A DNA stretch of 64,000 nucleotides from Ga0077555 sp046154645 (GTDB lineage: Bacteria > Pseudomonadota > Alphaproteobacteria > Rhizobiales > Hyphomicrobiaceae), in the NCBI GenBank assembly GCA_046154645.1, contig JBJXDZ010000060.1, positions 1-64,000 on the forward strand, in the 5' to 3' direction. Under the pieces are notes generated by a model that made no database searches, was not told where the DNA came from, and worked only from the letters and a program-made list of their open reading frames with translations. The position numbers were made by a program, and so were the translations under genes. Below, in pieces: positions 61,524 through 64,000 of the stretch. Numbering within the stretch: the first letter of the stretch is position 1; every line of letters begins with the position of its first letter.

Positions 61524-62666
61524 TCAGCTCCCCCGCCGCGGCGGCACACGGGGACCGGGCGGCACGGCCGGGGCCGCGACGGCTTGCGGTCGCGGCGTTG
61601 GCGCCTGCACGGCCTGCGCGACATTGAGGTTCTGTGCTACCTCCTTGATGACACTGGCGACCTCCGTCTGGCGCACCGCCTGTTCATCCACCCATTCGCG
61701 CACGACCTTCTGCTCGGCCCGCATCTGGCGCACCAGTTGCTCCACGCCGGTGGCCAGATCGCGCACCGCCGCTTCGCTGGCGACGCCTTCGGGTGGGGTT
61801 GCAGCCGGCAGCGTATCGCCCGGCATGGGCGCCCGGTTGGCCAGCACCGTGATGGCGCGCTGCATCTCATGCATGGCGGCATACATCTCGCGCGGCATGG
61901 CCTCGCCGGTGCCGCCACTGGCTGGCGTCAATTCCGTGATGCCAGACAGCCATTCCTCGAGCTCGTTGTAGAAGCGGTTCTGGGCGTGGCTCGCCTGCAG
62001 ATCGAGAAAGCCCAGGATCAGCGAGCCCGCAAGACCCAGCAGCGAGGCTGAAAACGCGGTACCCATGCCGCGCAACGGCGCCGCCAGATCGGTTTTCAGC
62101 TGCTCGATCACCAGCACGCTGTCGGACTGGCGCGCATCCAGCGAATTGATGGCCTTGCCGACCGACTGCATGGTCTCGAGGAGGCCCCAGAAGGTGCCGA
62201 GCAGGCCCAAAAATACCAGCACGCCGACCAGATAGCGGCCCGTGTCGCGCTGTTCATCCAGACGGCCGCCAATCGAATCCAGCATCGAACGCATCGACGT
62301 GGTGGAGATCGACAGCGCCCCGGTGCGGTCGCGCAACATCGTCGCCATCGGCGCCAGGAGGACCGGCTTGTGCTCGATGGCGAGGCCGGGATCGGCAATG
62401 CGAAAGGCGTTCACCCAGCGGATTTCCGGATAAAGCCGCGCCACTTGCCCGAAGGCGCGCAGGGCGCCGACTGCCAGCACCGAGATGATGAGGCCGTTGA
62501 GCAGCGGGTTGGTCCAGAAGGCCTGCAATAGCGGTTTGGCGATGATCGCCACCATGAAGCCGACCAGCGTCAGAAAGATCAGCATCCCGCGCAGGTATGA
62601 GCCCGGCGTATTGAGCGTCCGGTGCAGGCGACGGGACGTCGCCTCGGGCGTTCTCGGCTTGGCCAT
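61524..62666 (-). CDS. MotA/TolQ/ExbB-like proton-channel protein
   Basis: 380 residues with spans near 30-50 and 55-75, and two more near 150-170 (YLVGVLVFLGLLGTFWGLLE) and 200-225 (GMGTAFSASLLGLAGSLILG), the conserved pore region of the MotA/TolQ/ExbB family. The C-terminal third is a helical and Pro-rich cytoplasmic tail. GGAGAGA precedes the ATG. It forms a two-gene operon with the OmpA-like gene and probably the stator of the same machine. Confidence 0.87.
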   Translation of the reverse strand: MAKPRTPEATSRRLHRTLNTPGSYLRGMLIFLTLVGFMVAIIAKPLLQAFWTNPLLNGLIISVLAVGALRAFGQVARLYPEIRWVNAFRIADPGLAIEHKPVLLAPMATMLRDRTGALSISTTSMRSMLDSIGGRLDEQRDTGRYLVGVLVFLGLLGTFWGLLETMQSVGKAINSLDARQSDSVLVIEQLKTDLAAPLRGMGTAFSASLLGLAGSLILGFLDLQASHAQNRFYNELEEWLSGITELTPASGGTGEAMPREMYAAMHEMQRAITVLANRAPMPGDTLPAATPPEGVASEAAVRDLATGVEQLVRQMRAEQKVVREWVDEQAVRQTEVASVIKEVAQNLNVAQAVQAPTPRPQAVAAPAVPPGPRVPPRRGS

Positions 62667-63026
62667 CGATTCTCTCCGCCATTCGGTCGGAGCGACATTA
62701 GCTAGAGATCATGGCAAGACAACCACAGCCTGTGACATATTTCACAGCGGCAGAGGGTGACCACCAATCCCAACCCCTTGTTTTCCCGAACGGAGCCGGC
62801 CCCACCCCTCGGAACTCAGGTGTAGAGCCGGACCCTATATGCTCCATAGCGCCCGCAACATCGCCATCACGCCGATGGCCGAGAGACCTGCATCAACGCC
62901 GACGTCGGTGCTGGCTCCTGCCGTCACGCGCCAGTCGTATGTCCCCAGCCAGGGTTTGATTTCGGCGGGGCGCGCGCCTATCACTCTGCAGGAAATCAAC
63001 CCCGCCTGCCGCCCGAGAGACACCCC
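62667..63026. other. Divergent promoter region upstream of the MotA-like gene and hisC
   Basis: 360 bp. CTATAT near 62831 (…GGACCCTATATGC) could be a -10 element on the plus strand. A small open frame from 62839 has no family character. No riboswitch is recognisable. Confidence 0.35.
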
Positions 63027-64000
63027 ATGCCCGCCACCGCGCCGACCCCGAAGCCCGGGATCCTCGATATCCAGGCCTATGTGCCGGGCGAAAGCAACGT
63101 GCCCGGCGGCATGACGCCGATCAAGCTGTCGTCGAACGAGACACCGTTGGGGGCCAGCGCCAAGGCCATGGCCGCCTACAAGGCAGAGGCCGAGCACCTG
63201 GAGCGGTATCCGGACGGCGGCTCGACGGCGCTGCGCCAAGCCATTGCGGCCAAATATGGTCTCGATGCCGGACGGATCGTGTGCGGCTGCGGGTCCGACG
63301 AACTGTTGAACCTGCTGGCAAGCGCCTATCTCGGTCCCGGCGACGAAGCGGTGTTCACCGAGCATGGCTTCCTGGTCTACAGAATCGTCACGCTTGCCAA
63401 TGGAGCCACGCCGGTAGTGGTCAAGTGCAAGGAGCATCGCTCCGACGTCGACGCCATGATCGCGGCGCTGACGCCCCGCACCAAGGTCGTGTTCCTGGAC
63501 AACCCGAACAACCCGACCGGCACCTACATTCCGTTCTCGGAAGTGCGCCGGCTGCATGCCGCGTTGCGGCCCGATACCCTGCTGGTGCTCGACTCCGCCT
63601 ATGCAGAGTATGTGCGGCGCAATGACTATGAGGCCGGGCTCGAACTGGTCGCCACCACGCAAAACACCGTGATGACGCGCACCTTCTCGAAAATCTATGG
63701 ACTGGCCGCGCTGCGGCTCGGCTGGGCCTATTGCCCGCAGCCTATCGCCGATGTGCTGAACCGGATTCGGGGCCCGTTCAACGTCACATCACCGGCGATT
63801 GCGGCGGGTGTGGCGGCCATCAATGACACCGCGCACGTCGAGAAGTCGCTGGCCCACAATGACCAGTGGCTGCCCTGGACGACGGCGGAGCTCGAGAAGA
63901 TCGGCCTCAAGGTGACGCCGTCAGTCGGCAATTTCATTCTGGTTCACTTCCCGACCGGGGCTGGCAAGGATGCGGCGGCAGCGGACGCTCATTTGAAATC
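63027..64000 (+). CDS. hisC: Histidinol-phosphate aminotransferase, partial (3' end outside window)
   Basis: The first 324 residues of a class II aminotransferase of histidine synthesis. Motifs: MTPIKLSSNETPLGASAKAM near residue 30, GCGSDELLNLLASAYLGPGD near 87, FLDNPNNPTGTYIP with the conserved Asn, DSAYAEYV with PLP-binding Asp/Tyr, and the Schiff-base Lys in TRTFSKIYGLAALRLGWAY near 222. The C-terminal 40 or so residues lie past the window end. Confidence 0.93.
   Translation, partial: MPATAPTPKPGILDIQAYVPGESNVPGGMTPIKLSSNETPLGASAKAMAAYKAEAEHLERYPDGGSTALRQAIAAKYGLDAGRIVCGCGSDELLNLLASAYLGPGDEAVFTEHGFLVYRIVTLANGATPVVVKCKEHRSDVDAMIAALTPRTKVVFLDNPNNPTGTYIPFSEVRRLHAALRPDTLLVLDSAYAEYVRRNDYEAGLELVATTQNTVMTRTFSKIYGLAALRLGWAYCPQPIADVLNRIRGPFNVTSPAIAAGVAAINDTAHVEKSLAHNDQWLPWTTAELEKIGLKVTPSVGNFILVHFPTGAGKDAAAADAHLK

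Noticed and set aside
60489..62666. Complete Zorya-type anti-phage system
   Set aside because: The MotA/MotB-like pair resembles ZorAB in layout only. No ZorC/D/E-type helicase or nuclease gene is adjacent; the neighbours are hisC and an unrecognised ORF.

Overview
This GC-rich window looks like chromosome of an alphaproteobacterium of the Hyphomicrobiales (Rhizobiales) type. The pointers are a pckA / ChvI-ChvG / HprK block, an rpsF-rpsR-DUF2232-rplI operon, an Hsp20 gene followed by DUF1150, a phasin, and a Mur-like palindrome in front of mntH. I cannot name a genus from the sequence alone. Most of the window is dense metabolic and transport DNA, with two scarred accessory patches (32.7-36.1 kb and 57.2-60.4 kb).

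Layout. 0-0.7 kb: end of an IS5-family element with a programmed-frameshift signal. 0.9-7.0 kb: gpsA, a gluconolactonase-like gene, a GMC oxidoreductase and a PLP aminotransferase. 7.5-12.5 kb: a branched-chain-amino-acid-type ABC transporter in which the two permeases are fused into one protein; a tiny basic-protein gene sits on the opposite strand inside the cluster. 12.5-15.4 kb: Fe(III)-type ABC permease and binding protein with no ATPase gene beside them. 15.7-20.8 kb: soluble sensor kinase, phasin, Hsp20/DUF1150, mntH, DUF302 protein. 20.9-27.9 kb: pckA, HugZ-like protein, ChvI/ChvG, HprK, ornithine-cyclodeaminase-like protein. 28-32.6 kb: aspartate aminotransferase, ribosomal operon (S6 with a long RGG-rich tail), tRNA-Leu(CAG).

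32.7-36.1 kb is a graveyard of gene pieces: a ribbon-helix-helix gene, a frameshifted membrane protein, a MacB C-terminus cut by an IS21-type end, an IstA start fused in frame to an Asp/Glu racemase, and an amidase tail. 36.1-41.0 kb: an mgsABC-gmaS (N-methylglutamate synthase / gamma-glutamylmethylamide synthetase-like) operon with a Uma2-family gene inserted between mgsB and mgsC. This fits use of methylated amines as nitrogen source or the related glxBCD-glnT system. 41.1-43.4 kb: tupBCA tungstate transporter. 44.2-46.9 kb: ppdK.

46.9-47.8 kb is a gap with strong hairpins and a terminator. 47.8-57.2 kb: two SDRs, a DUF3592-like protein, a MocR-type aminotransferase, a PEP-mutase/isocitrate-lyase-family enzyme, gamma-glutamyltransferase and a class A PBP. 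57.2-60.4 kb: accessory DNA with a tRNA-like 3' end, small ORFans and an IS1595-family transposase. 60.5-62.7 kb: a MotA/OmpA-MotB-like pair. 63.0 kb to the end: hisC, running off the edge.

The least expected signals are (i) a 31-bp repeat with GCGCC/GGCGC ends found four times in intergenic DNA, (ii) the Uma2 gene embedded in the mgs operon, (iii) a 32-bp perfect palindrome between rpsR and the DUF2232 gene, and (iv) the layered deletion scar at 32.7-36.1 kb. I see no CRISPR array, prophage module or complete new defence system.
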